From a virus, in the IMG/VR virus record IMGVR_UViG_3300042907_001269, positions 22,908 to 86,907 of that record: DNA of 64,000 nt. One strand, 5' to 3'. A model generated the notes under the pieces. The model was not told the DNA's origin. It was given only the letters and a program-made list of their open reading frames with translations, and did not search any database. Made by a program: the position numbers and the translations under genes. This document shows positions 46,435 through 54,204 of this stretch, in pieces. Within the stretch, counting starts at the first letter, position 1; each line of letters starts with the position of its first letter.

Positions 46435-47777
46435 TGGAACATATTTGCGGAAGTGATAATTTTGGTGAAGGTTGGTTTTCTTATCCCAATCTTTACTCTA
46501 GAGTTGCAAAACGATTTCCTTCGGGAAGTCGTTTCGTAGAAGTTGGTTGTTGGAAAGGTAAATCGGCAGCATATATGTGCGTTGAGATTGCCAATTCCAA
46601 TAAGGACATTGAGTTCTTCTGTGTAGATACTTGGGAAGGAAGTGTTGAGCACGAAGGAATGAAAGAGTTGCCAAAACTCTATGATATTTTTATTGACAAC
46701 ATGAGACCTGTTGAGCAATATTATTTTCCTCTCAAGATGACTTCTCTTGAGGCAGTAAATAAATTCAAGGATAATTCTCTTGACTTTGTTTTCATTGATG
46801 CTTCTCATGAGTATGAGGATGTTAGAGATGATATTATTGCTTGGTATCCTAAAGTCAAACCAGGTGGAATTATTGCTGGTCATGATTATTATCACGAAGA
46901 ATACGATTGGTTTCCAGGTGTAAAACGAGCAGTTAATGAATTGCTGACTGAATTTATTTCCGATGAAAAGTGCTGGATTCACTATAAACCAGATCCATCT
47001 AAACTGAAAAATCTACCTCCAGTTCATTATATTAGTGTTGAGTATTGTACCGAAAGAAGAGAAAAACTACATCAAAAGTTTGCTCAGTTTGGTATTGAGA
47101 ATATTACAGGTCACATTTTTCAAAAGTATGATGATACTCAGCACGAAATTATATCAGATTATATTGATTATCTGACTATCGGTAGTAGAGGTCCTGTTAC
47201 TTCACACCTGAAGGCAATTAAAGAATGGTATGATAATACTAAGGAGGAAGTTGCTTTCTTCTGTGAAGATGATTTAAGTATGGACTTAATCCAATATTGG
47301 AACTTTACTTGGGATGATTTTTATAATAGTCTTCCTGATGACTGGGAGATTGTTCAACTTGCTTGGTTGAGGTATGAGTTTAATACATTTAAGATTGGTT
47401 TCCGCAATCGTTGTTGGTGCGATTGGTCTGGTTGTGCGTATCTTATTAAAAGAGGATTTGTCAAAAAACTAATTGATACATATTATTATGATGGTAAGTT
47501 TCATCTAGATGTAAAAGGTGAGGATATTCATCTTAGAGAAGATTGGGCAAAGGTTCCTGTAATTGAAACAATTATATTCTCAGCATTAGGTAAAGTCTAT
47601 ACTGCTCCCTTATTCACTGAAGATTTGAGTTTCCTACCTTCATATCTAGACCCAAATACAGAGGAGGGAAAGAAACAACCAATTCACGAGGCTCATTATG
47701 AATCTTATGACAATAATGTAGATTGGTGGAGAAATATTGGTTCTACTCAAACAATTGAAGAATTTATGAGGGAATGA
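46434..47777 (+). CDS. Fusion of class I methyltransferase and GT25 glycosyltransferase
   Basis: A 447-residue protein. The N-terminal domain has FVEVGCWKGKSAAYM (34-48, SAM motif I), FCVDTWEGS (motif II) and VFIDASHEYEDVRDDI, a Methyltransf_24 pattern. The C-terminal half is GT25: VHYISVEYCTERREKL (about 200-215), GPVTSHLKAIKEW and VAFFCEDDLSMDLI. It overlaps the preceding gene by one base. This fusion is related to parts of the following 959-residue protein, which suggests domain shuffling inside the island. Confidence 0.87.
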   Translation: MEHICGSDNFGEGWFSYPNLYSRVAKRFPSGSRFVEVGCWKGKSAAYMCVEIANSNKDIEFFCVDTWEGSVEHEGMKELPKLYDIFIDNMRPVEQYYFPLKMTSLEAVNKFKDNSLDFVFIDASHEYEDVRDDIIAWYPKVKPGGIIAGHDYYHEEYDWFPGVKRAVNELLTEFISDEKCWIHYKPDPSKLKNLPPVHYISVEYCTERREKLHQKFAQFGIENITGHIFQKYDDTQHEIISDYIDYLTIGSRGPVTSHLKAIKEWYDNTKEEVAFFCEDDLSMDLIQYWNFTWDDFYNSLPDDWEIVQLAWLRYEFNTFKIGFRNRCWCDWSGCAYLIKRGFVKKLIDTYYYDGKFHLDVKGEDIHLREDWAKVPVIETIIFSALGKVYTAPLFTEDLSFLPSYLDPNTEEGKKQPIHEAHYESYDNNVDWWRNIGSTQTIEEFMRE

Positions 47778-47823
47778 TTAATAAACTAATAAAAATGAAC
47801 AAAATTACTAATCGCATAAAATA

Positions 47824-50703
47824 ATGAAAAATAACAAACTTGAAAACTTTCCATCAGTCTACTATGTTTCATTAGAAGAAAGCGTAGATAGGCAGCAAAA
47901 TTTAGAGAAGCAGTTTGCCGAATATGGAATTACTCCAAAGGCAGTTATATCCAAAAGATATTCTGAGTCTGATGATGAAATTACCGGAAAATTTTTAGAC
48001 CAAATGAATGGAGGGACAATTGGTTGTGCAGTCTCTCACATTAAGGCAATTCGTAGATGGTACGAAGAAACCGATGAAGATTATGGATTCTTTTGTGAAG
48101 ACGATTTAAGTCTTGAAACCATTCAATATTGGGACTTTACATGGGAAGAGTTTATTGAAACAATTCCCGAAGATTCCTTATATGTGCAGTTACTAGTAAT
48201 CAGAGATAACTATGAAACATTTGAAATAAGAAAAAAATTATGGGATGATTGGGCGGCAACTGCATATATTCTTACACGAGATTATGCAAAACTCTTGATT
48301 GATAGCTATTGTCGGGGCGAAAAAAAGTTTCATCTTGAAATTCCCGGTGTTAATAATTATGCAGTTCCTCTGGTTGAAAATATTTTATTTGAAACAATTA
48401 ATAAAGGTGGTTCCGTAATTCCTTTATTTGTAGAAGATATCAAGTTTGCTACTACATTTTCCCCAGAGGAAGATGGGGAAGTTGAAAATAATCAAAAAAG
48501 AGGTCATTATGAGTCAAGAGAAACTGTTCTAAATTATTGGAAAAACAAAGAACAAATGAAATCATTTGCAGTTGAGAAAGTAGAAGAAAAAGAAGAAGAA
48601 CCTCAAGATTTTACGATGAATCAGATTGAGTATCTTCTTACACAATATACTAATGACCCAGAAAATGCCGAAAATAATCTCAAAGTGGGTGCTTGGTATT
48701 GGAATCAAAGGCATACTGCACCTGCACTTTCATACTTTTTAAGATGTGCAGAAAGAGCAGAAGATCCAAATCTTGCTTATGAGGCACTATTATGGGCTCA
48801 TTTTTGCTATGAAATGCAAGGAACAAGAGATTTGACTTCCCGTGGTTTACTTCAACATGCAGTATACACCTTACCAAATCGTCCAGAAGCATATTATCTT
48901 CTTGCTAAGTTTCATAGTAAGAGAGAGCAGTGGACTGATGCTTATATTATAGCAACTCAGGGTTTGAATTTAACAGAAAAGGATTTACCTCCACTTAAAC
49001 ATGATGTTGGATATCCTGGAACTTATGGTCTTCTGTTTGAAAAAGCAGTTTCTGGTTGGTGGTGGGGTAAAAACGAAGAGTCTGGTTTAATCTTTAAGGA
49101 TTTGTATGAGAACCACGATATGCAAAATGAGTATCGTGGTTCGGTTTTGGACAATCTTAAAAAGTATTTTCCAAGTTATTTGGTTCCGGACAATTTTGAT
49201 TGGGGAGGAACAGATCCAGAATATGCTCAGATGTTTACCAATGAGAATTTTATTGAGAGAACATATGAGAAACATTGTCGTATTAAGACGGGAGACATTG
49301 TAATTGATGCCGGTGCAAACTGCGGTTCATTTACATATTCAATTTTAGGTAAAAATCCCAAGCAAGTATATTGTGTTGAACCTTCCAATACTCTTATTCA
49401 TTCTCTGAAAAAGAATGTTGGGCATGGTCCAGTAACTTTCATTAATAAGGCAATTTCAGACTTTGAAAGTGATAGTGTTGTGATTGCTGATAGGGGTGTC
49501 TACATCTATGAAAATAATGGAAATGAATATTCCACAACAACATTTAAAAAGATTATTGAAGAAAACAACATTACCCAAGTTGATTTTTTAAAGATTGATT
49601 GTGAAGGTGGAGAGTATTCTATTTTTACGAAAGAAAACTACGATTTTATTATTAAAAATGTCAAGCACTGTGCTGGAGAATGGCACATTAATGACCATAA
49701 AGATGCAATAGAGAGGTTCATTGAATTCCGAGATTTATATCTCACCAAATGTAACTTACTTCACGTTTATGAAAGAAGCGGTAAGGAAGTTACCGAACAC
49801 ATCTTTGATGATACCTACCTCTACGGATTCAGAGAATATTGGAAAGATACTTATCTTGGACAGTTTATTATCTACTTTACCTTTAATAATTCAACCGAAG
49901 ATAGTGTAGATGTTGTTGAAGTCAGTGAAAGTGAGAAAATAGACATTATTCTTCAAGGTAAATATACTGAATACACTGATGAGATTATTGATGAGTATTT
50001 AAGAGTACCTTTTGTAAATAATATAATCGTTTCTTGTTGGGGGGATGATAGGCCCGACCATTATCGCTCACCAAAAGTTAAATATGTTAGAAGTGTATAT
50101 CCATTAACTCCGGGAACTTGCAATAAAAATTTACAGATTACAACATCTTTTGCCGGAATTAAACTCTGCGAAACAAAGTTTTCTGTAAAGATGAGATCCG
50201 ATCAAAAATATAATTACAATAGTATGATGAGTATGTATGAATTTTTTATGAAAAATCATACAAATGATAATATTTTTGTTGCAGGAATGTTTCCTTCATT
50301 ACTTTTTCATCCAAGAGATCACATTTATTGGGGAGAAACAAAGGATCTTTATTGCTTGTTTGATATTCCTTTGGAGTATAATAGTCTTATTGATAAAGTT
50401 CGTATTGGAAAATATGAACTTGCAGAATATTCAAACTATTTGACACGACCTGAGACTTATATTGGAGCACATTACTGTGCTAAATTTGATGACTGTGTTA
50501 AGAAAATGCTGATTGAACCTGAGAAATACCTTTATGATGATGCAATTAATTGGCAATATGCTAAGGATTTTAGTGATAGAATAACTCCTTTAATTTTTAA
50601 ATCTTTTTCAAGAAAATGTATAGATTTTGATTGGACCTGCAAACCGGGATTTACAATTCAATCATATCTGGATGTCTGTTCTTGGCACGAAGATGGTTTT
50701 TAA
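47824..50703 (+). CDS. Four-part glycan enzyme: GT25, TPR, FkbM methyltransferase and WavE-like domain
   Basis: A 959-residue protein. GT25 at about 9-235 (VYYVSLEESVDRQQNL, GCAVSHIKAIRRW, FFCEDDLSLE). A helical TPR-like region at about 260-400. FkbM at about 485-650 (IVIDAGANCGSFTYSI, VDFLKIDCEGGEYSIF). The last part (about 730-959) has NIIVSCWGDDRPDHY and KFSVKMRSDQKYNY, matching WavE-type lipopolysaccharide core synthesis proteins. It is the largest enzyme of the island and probably performs several steps of glycan assembly on a bound acceptor. No frameshift seen. Confidence 0.82.
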   Translation: MKNNKLENFPSVYYVSLEESVDRQQNLEKQFAEYGITPKAVISKRYSESDDEITGKFLDQMNGGTIGCAVSHIKAIRRWYEETDEDYGFFCEDDLSLETIQYWDFTWEEFIETIPEDSLYVQLLVIRDNYETFEIRKKLWDDWAATAYILTRDYAKLLIDSYCRGEKKFHLEIPGVNNYAVPLVENILFETINKGGSVIPLFVEDIKFATTFSPEEDGEVENNQKRGHYESRETVLNYWKNKEQMKSFAVEKVEEKEEEPQDFTMNQIEYLLTQYTNDPENAENNLKVGAWYWNQRHTAPALSYFLRCAERAEDPNLAYEALLWAHFCYEMQGTRDLTSRGLLQHAVYTLPNRPEAYYLLAKFHSKREQWTDAYIIATQGLNLTEKDLPPLKHDVGYPGTYGLLFEKAVSGWWWGKNEESGLIFKDLYENHDMQNEYRGSVLDNLKKYFPSYLVPDNFDWGGTDPEYAQMFTNENFIERTYEKHCRIKTGDIVIDAGANCGSFTYSILGKNPKQVYCVEPSNTLIHSLKKNVGHGPVTFINKAISDFESDSVVIADRGVYIYENNGNEYSTTTFKKIIEENNITQVDFLKIDCEGGEYSIFTKENYDFIIKNVKHCAGEWHINDHKDAIERFIEFRDLYLTKCNLLHVYERSGKEVTEHIFDDTYLYGFREYWKDTYLGQFIIYFTFNNSTEDSVDVVEVSESEKIDIILQGKYTEYTDEIIDEYLRVPFVNNIIVSCWGDDRPDHYRSPKVKYVRSVYPLTPGTCNKNLQITTSFAGIKLCETKFSVKMRSDQKYNYNSMMSMYEFFMKNHTNDNIFVAGMFPSLLFHPRDHIYWGETKDLYCLFDIPLEYNSLIDKVRIGKYELAEYSNYLTRPETYIGAHYCAKFDDCVKKMLIEPEKYLYDDAINWQYAKDFSDRITPLIFKSFSRKCIDFDWTCKPGFTIQSYLDVCSWHEDGF

Positions 50704-50739
50704 TATAAATTAAATATACTTACTAAAGAGGAAAATAAA

Positions 50740-50976
50740 ATGAACTTTGCCGTATATACTAAGAATGATTGCCCATATTGCTATAAAGTCAAACAGGTAC
50801 TAGAGTTGACAGGAAAGAACTTTGTGGTGTATAATTTGGGAGATGACTTCACTAAACAAGAGTTCTATGCGGAGTTTGGGGAAGGTTCTACATTCCCACA
50901 AGTTATTTGTGATGATAAAAAACTTGGCGGATGTACTGATACTGTTAAATTTCTGAAGGAACAACAGATTGTATAA
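50740..50976 (+). CDS. grx: Glutaredoxin
   Basis: A 78-residue thioredoxin-fold protein with the CPYC active site at residues 11-14, TFPQV carrying the cis-proline, and GGCTDTVKF for glutathione binding. It reduces disulphides with glutathione and in T4-like phages donates electrons to ribonucleotide reductase. AGAGGAAAA upstream serves as ribosome site. It overlaps the next small gene by one base. Confidence 0.93.
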   Translation: MNFAVYTKNDCPYCYKVKQVLELTGKNFVVYNLGDDFTKQEFYAEFGEGSTFPQVICDDKKLGGCTDTVKFLKEQQIV

Positions 50977-51152
50977 TGCCAGACATAAATAATAGCATAA
51001 CACCCAATCGTGGTGTAGAACTTATACTTACTGGAGGAAAAAGAAAACAACCTAAACTTTTTCATCTTATATTCGAGAAGATAATTTCCTTTTTCAAACG
51101 AGAAGTAACCATCTATCTTGAATTTTCGATAAAGTCAAGGAAAGTCGAGTAG
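50976..51152 (+). CDS. Small hypothetical protein, 58 residues
   Basis: The ATG overlaps the glutaredoxin stop (TAATG). The product starts MPDINNSITPNRGVELILTG and continues with a basic, partly amphipathic region (FHLIFEKIISFFKREVTIYL). No known family. Probably co-translated with glutaredoxin. Confidence 0.5.
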   Translation: MPDINNSITPNRGVELILTGGKRKQPKLFHLIFEKIISFFKREVTIYLEFSIKSRKVE

Positions 51153-51170
51153 TTTCCCAGGAGAACAAAA

Positions 51171-51416
51171 ATGTTGGCAACTAGTTTAGTTATAGGTTCA
51201 TTCTTAACCGTACTATTTTTTGTAATGGGTCTATTGTTAGGTTGGGTCAGTAGAGAATATATGATGACTCATCAGGAAGGACCAAAGCAAATTGCCTATC
51301 ATCCGGAGTTTTATAATAAGGACGGAGATCTTATTGATGAAGAAATTGTTTCTGTAAGATTTGAGCCAGGATATTTTGATGATGGAGATGAAGATCTTGA
51401 CGACGATGAAGAATAA
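51171..51416 (+). CDS. Small membrane protein with acidic tail, 81 residues
   Basis: The N-terminus LVIGSFLTVLFFVMGLLLGW is one membrane span, followed by a soluble part and a very acidic end (DDGDEDLDDDEE). A GGAG ribosome site precedes it. No function can be assigned from the sequence; the acidic cytoplasmic tail could bind a basic partner or mimic nucleic acid. Confidence 0.65.
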   Translation: MLATSLVIGSFLTVLFFVMGLLLGWVSREYMMTHQEGPKQIAYHPEFYNKDGDLIDEEIVSVRFEPGYFDDGDEDLDDDEE

Positions 51417-51419
51417 ACT

Positions 51420-51427
51420 CTAAATAT
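51420..51427 (+). promoter_or_regulatory. Late promoter octamer
   Basis: CTAAATAT, 31 bases upstream of the DUF6433-like gene. Confidence 0.5.
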
Positions 51428-51458
51428 CATTACAATTATAATTACATATTAAACAATT

Positions 51459-52040
51459 ATGACAGCGACAAAGGCAAAAGCAAAACCAAAAACAACCGCC
51501 TCAGTAAACGAAGATTTACCGGCAAATCCTTTTGTATTTGAGATTTTAAATCTTGTATCCAAGCAGAGGACCAACATTAAAAAAGTTGAGATTCTGAAAA
51601 AATATGCAGATCCATCACTCAAAGCAATTTTTATTTGGAACTTTGATGAGAGCGTAATATCTGCTCTTCCAGAAGGAATTGTTCCATACTCAAGTGTTGG
51701 GGAGCAAAATTCATTCAGCGGAACTCTAAGTGAAAAAATAGAAGATGCCGTGGGTAAAATGAGTGAAATGGGTTCTAATTCACTTGGTTCTCAAGACCAA
51801 GGATTTTCTTCAATTCGTAAAGAGTACACTAGATTTTATAATTTTGTAAGAGGTGGAAATGATGGACTGAGTTCTCTTCGTAGAGAAACAATGTTTATTA
51901 ATGTACTGGAGGGTCTTCATCCTCTAGAGGCAGAAATTCTATGCCTAGTAAAGGATAAGAAACTTCAAACTAAATATAAGATTACAAAAGAAATTGTTGC
52001 TCAGGCATATCCAGAAATTGTGTGGGGAGGTCGTTCGTGA
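51459..52040 (+). CDS. Conserved T4-like phage protein (DUF6433-like), 193 residues
   Basis: After a basic Ala/Lys/Thr-rich N-terminus comes NPFVFEILNLVSKQRTNIKK and KVEILKKYADPSLKAIFIWN, a pattern of a conserved family in T4-like cyanophages that I associate with DUF6433. Helical C-terminus (RRETMFINVLEGLHPLEAEI). Function unknown, though the family is widespread near replication genes. The next gene's possible GTG start overlaps its stop. Confidence 0.65.
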   Translation: MTATKAKAKPKTTASVNEDLPANPFVFEILNLVSKQRTNIKKVEILKKYADPSLKAIFIWNFDESVISALPEGIVPYSSVGEQNSFSGTLSEKIEDAVGKMSEMGSNSLGSQDQGFSSIRKEYTRFYNFVRGGNDGLSSLRRETMFINVLEGLHPLEAEILCLVKDKKLQTKYKITKEIVAQAYPEIVWGGRS

Positions 52041-52087
52041 GTAGAGTTCGTAATGTAGAAAGCAATATCACCGAGGAGAAAACTACT

Positions 52088-52390
52088 ATGGAATGGACTC
52101 CGGAAGAAAAGAAAGATATTCCTCCTCGTTATGGGTGTGAGATTCTGATTGAAAACGCATCACTTGCTCAGGTTAAAGATCCTTCTTTTCCTAATGATGC
52201 ATATATCGTATCTTATACATTAAAGGGAAACTCTTATATGGATTTGTGTCGTGGTACAAGAGTTAAAATCTTTGATATGTATTATGATAAGTTCGGCCCA
52301 GATGTAGTTACAAAAATTGATTGGGGATATGGAAGAGTGTCTCCTAAGATTTGGGGATACAGAGCACCCGAAAAGAAAAAGAGAAAGTGA
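52088..52390 (+). CDS. Conserved hypothetical protein, 100 residues
   Basis: The ATG at 52088 is preferred because GAGGAGAAA lies shortly before it. A GTG at 52037, overlapping the preceding stop, is an alternative that would add 17 residues. The protein (MEWTPEEKKDIPPRYGCEIL, then a KGNSYMDLCRGTRVKIFD core and a basic tail) is small and soluble. No known family. It ends about 60 bases before a strong terminator. Confidence 0.6.
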   Translation: MEWTPEEKKDIPPRYGCEILIENASLAQVKDPSFPNDAYIVSYTLKGNSYMDLCRGTRVKIFDMYYDKFGPDVVTKIDWGYGRVSPKIWGYRAPEKKKRK

Positions 52391-52449
52391 TTTCCCATAT
52401 CGGGCAAAAAAATTCCCCCAAAATTTTTGCTCCTTAAGGTTTTTAAAAC

Positions 52450-52492
52450 AGTAGCGTACTGATACATTTTTAGTATCGGTTGCTACTTTTTT
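52450..52492 (+). terminator. Terminator upstream of the riboswitch unit
   Basis: AGTAGC...GCTACT encloses a second stem with ACTGATAC/GTATCGGT (one wobble) and an ATTTTTA loop, followed by a T-run. It isolates the glutamine-riboswitch unit from upstream transcription. Confidence 0.8.
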
Positions 52493-52508
52493 GATTTTGT
52501 GGTAATAT
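52480..52508 (+). promoter_or_regulatory. Putative promoter overlapping the terminator
   Basis: TTGCTA (52480-52485) lies in the 3' arm of the terminator; after 17 bases comes TAATAT (52503-52508). The start would fall at about 52515, exactly where the riboswitch begins. Confidence 0.5.
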
Positions 52509-52513
52509 ATATT

Positions 52514-52620
52514 GTATCGTTCATCTGGAATAATCCAGACGGAAGTAAGCCGACGCGGAACGGATCGTTCATTCGCTATTCGCAAATAGCGAACGCAAAC
52601 GCCGACTGAAGGAACGCTCT
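52514..52620 (+). ncRNA. Glutamine riboswitch candidate (glnA / Downstream-peptide class)
   Basis: ATCGTTCA (52516-52523), a small hairpin CTGG/CCAG, then ACGGAAGTA (52539-52547) and finally GAAGGAACG near 52608-52616 match the conserved blocks of the glutamine-binding glnA and Downstream-peptide RNAs, as I know them. CGTTC and GAACG can form the closing helix. Between them is a long insert with a perfect hairpin (TTCGCTATT/AATAGCGAA). These riboswitches are known in cyanobacteria and cyanophages upstream of short peptide genes, exactly as here. Confidence 0.85.
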
Positions 52621-52648
52621 TTAACCTAAAAACTAAGGAGAAAACCTA

Positions 52649-52783
52649 ATGTCACAAGTCGTATATCGTGGTGTCTCTTATGACACCGAAGTTCGTCGCC
52701 AGCAACAACAGCAGGCGCAACAGCAACCCCAACAGTATAATGAGACTTATCGTGGGGTTAAGTTTGTAAAGGAGGCGAAGTGA
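52649..52783 (+). CDS. DUF4278-like glutamine-rich downstream peptide
   Basis: A 44-residue peptide behind the riboswitch. Two YRG motifs, YRGVSY (6-11) and YRGVKF (34-39), match the DUF4278 peptides usually found after this RNA class. Between them is a run RRQQQQQAQQQPQQY, so a quarter of all residues are glutamine. AAGGAG (52635-52640) is the ribosome site. Related peptides in cyanobacteria are short regulators of nitrogen or carbon metabolism; the target here is unknown. Its stop overlaps the next ATG. Confidence 0.8.
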   Translation: MSQVVYRGVSYDTEVRRQQQQQAQQQPQQYNETYRGVKFVKEAK

Positions 52784-52881
52784 TGAAAAAACTCAACTTC
52801 CTACAACTTATCAAAGAACAAAAACAAAAAGAACAGCGTCGTCATTTAGCACAATTAGCACAACTAATCGGAGCAAAATAA
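52783..52881 (+). CDS. 32-residue basic, glutamine-rich microprotein
   Basis: Starts on the last base of the preceding stop (TGATG). It encodes MKKLNFLQLIKEQKQKEQRR followed by HLAQLAQLIGAK, a positively charged amphipathic helix with six glutamines. Translational coupling places it under the same glutamine riboswitch. No family recognised. Confidence 0.55.
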   Translation: MKKLNFLQLIKEQKQKEQRRHLAQLAQLIGAK

Positions 52882-52967
52882 TGGCAAATCTCATAGTCTC
52901 AATGAGTGCCGGAATAGTTCTTTTGACTATTATTTTATCAATGTATATTCAGTGGCTTTATAAGTGA
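52881..52967 (+). CDS. 28-residue single-span microprotein
   Basis: Starts on the last base of the preceding stop (TAATGG). MANLIVSMSAGIVLLTIILS and a short IQWLYK end form one membrane helix. It is the third gene of the riboswitch unit and resembles in size the microproteins near hli. Function unknown. Confidence 0.52.
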   Translation: MANLIVSMSAGIVLLTIILSMYIQWLYK

Positions 52968-52976
52968 TATTTTTCT

Positions 52977-53008
52977 AAAGAGAGGATTGACAAGTCCTCT
53001 CTTTTTTT
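52977..53008 (+). terminator. Terminator of the riboswitch unit, with a promoter in its loop
   Basis: AAAGAGAGGA (52977-52986) pairs with TCCTCTCTTT (52995-53004), followed by more T. The 8-base loop is TTGACAAG, so a perfect -35 box lies inside it. Confidence 0.85.
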
Positions 53009-53015
53009 GTATAAT
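52987..53015 (+). promoter_or_regulatory. Consensus promoter embedded in the terminator
   Basis: TTGACA (52987-52992), a 17-base spacer made mostly of the terminator's 3' arm and T-run, and TATAAT (53010-53015). The two elements share DNA, so termination and restart occupy under 40 bases. Confidence 0.85.
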
Positions 53016-53036
53016 CAAAACAGAATATTAATCTAA

Positions 53037-53180
53037 ATGGATAAGGACAAACTTAAATTAATTATTCGGAATATGGAACTGCTCTTGGACGCACTCAAGG
53101 CAGAAGTATATCCAGATACTCAGCAATATAAGTATGATGATATTCGTCCAGAAGAAGTTGACTATGATGAGGTTTTTTAA
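53037..53180 (+). CDS. Small acidic hypothetical protein, 47 residues
   Basis: Starts MDKDKLKLIIRNMELLLDAL and ends in an acidic EEVDYDEVF tail. The first gene after the consensus promoter at 52987-53015, so probably expressed early. No family recognised. Confidence 0.6.
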   Translation: MDKDKLKLIIRNMELLLDALKAEVYPDTQQYKYDDIRPEEVDYDEVF

Positions 53181-53183
53181 CTA

Positions 53184-53348
53184 ATGTCTTTAAGAGCAAA
53201 AAAACTTGTAAAATTGTTGGAAAGATTGATTAGGCAGGACCACCTATATTCCGATGAACAACTTAAGCAAATGAAATCACAACTGCGAGTTGTAAAAGAA
53301 GAACTTGCGGAACTAGAAGCAAAAACATCAAAAGGATTTGGAAAATGA
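53184..53348 (+). CDS. Small coiled-coil hypothetical protein, 54 residues
   Basis: A highly charged helical peptide (MSLRAKKLVKLLERLIRQDH, then KSQLRVVKEELAELEAKT), predicted coiled coil. It begins 3 bases after the preceding stop and overlaps the thyX start by four bases, so the three genes form an operon. Confidence 0.6.
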   Translation: MSLRAKKLVKLLERLIRQDHLYSDEQLKQMKSQLRVVKEELAELEAKTSKGFGK

Positions 53349-54100
53349 AACCAATTAAAGCAAAAGACCTTCTTGAACTTGACCAACATATGAAAGTTGT
53401 GATGCTTCGTCAGACACAACTTCCTCAAACTCTGGTTTATCAGGGAGGTAAGAATGATTATAGTGAAGACCCCATTCATACTAAGTTTCCTCCAAGTGAG
53501 AAGGACTGTGGTAAGTGGGTGATTGAACAACTCCTGGCAAATGAAAGAGGGCACTGGGGACCGCTGGAGCACCCTGCCATTTCTCTGGACTGTGTTGGAT
53601 TCGTTCATAATGTCATCGTACAGGCACGAACTCATCGTGTTGGTGTAAGTTTTGATGTTCAGTCGCAGCGTTATACCGGTCGTCGTGTACTTAAAGTTGC
53701 CAAGGGTGAACTGAAACCTGAAGAAGTTTATTATGTGCGTCCAGAAGGTCTCTACCTGGACCGTAAAGGGCACAAGTATGAGTGGACTAGGGAAGACTAC
53801 GAAAGGCAGTTAAAGTTCTGTCTGGCAGCATCTGAGAGGTATGCTGAGGGTTACGAACAGCGTGGTATGGCAGAGGAACATCTCCGTGATTATCTTCCTC
53901 AGAATATCCGCCAGAACTTTGTAGTTTCATTCTCTCTTCGTGCCGCACTTCACTTTCTTGACCTTCGTGCTAAACTGGATGCTCAGGTAGAAATTCAGGC
54001 TCTCTGTGAAGGAATGGTTCCTGTAATGAAAGAATGGGTTCCTGAAATCTTCAGTTATTATGAGGAAAAGAGGCTTAGAAAAGCAAAACTTTCACCTTAA
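53345..54100 (+). CDS. thyX: Flavin-dependent thymidylate synthase
   Basis: A 251-residue ThyX, which makes dTMP from dUMP using FAD, methylene-tetrahydrofolate and NADPH. The signature motif is present as RTHRVGVSFDVQSQRY (95-110), a variant of RHRx7S in which FAD and dUMP bind. RGHWGPLEHPAIS (68-80) and NFVVSFSLRAALHFLDLR near the C-terminus are also conserved. It supplies dTTP for phage DNA synthesis. Probably expressed early from the promoter at 52987. Confidence 0.95.
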   Translation: MKPIKAKDLLELDQHMKVVMLRQTQLPQTLVYQGGKNDYSEDPIHTKFPPSEKDCGKWVIEQLLANERGHWGPLEHPAISLDCVGFVHNVIVQARTHRVGVSFDVQSQRYTGRRVLKVAKGELKPEEVYYVRPEGLYLDRKGHKYEWTREDYERQLKFCLAASERYAEGYEQRGMAEEHLRDYLPQNIRQNFVVSFSLRAALHFLDLRAKLDAQVEIQALCEGMVPVMKEWVPEIFSYYEEKRLRKAKLSP

Positions 54101-54107
54101 ACAAAAC

Positions 54108-54115
54108 CTAAATAA
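54108..54115 (+). promoter_or_regulatory. Late-promoter-like octamer after thyX
   Basis: CTAAATAA just after the thyX stop, upstream of the long inverted repeat. Its transcript would contain the full repeat. Weak prediction. Confidence 0.3.
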
Positions 54116-54125
54116 AAATGCCTGA

Positions 54126-54193
54126 AGTTGACTGCAATCTCTACAGGTGGGAGAGGTTAAACTTCTCCCTTATAAATATTAATGCAGTCAACT
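54126..54193 (+). promoter_or_regulatory. Long inverted repeat with an internal late promoter, before the GIY-YIG gene
   Basis: AGTTGACTGCA (54126-54136) pairs perfectly with TGCAGTCAACT (54183-54193). Inside lies a second hairpin, GGGAGA/TCTCCC (54149-54154 with 54164-54169), and then TATAAATA (54171-54178), the T4 late consensus. The outer stem ends next to the AAGAG ribosome site of the gene at 54205. Late transcripts would begin within the 3' arm and could not form the stem. Confidence 0.72.
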
Positions 54194-54204
54194 AAAGAGC
54201 AGTT

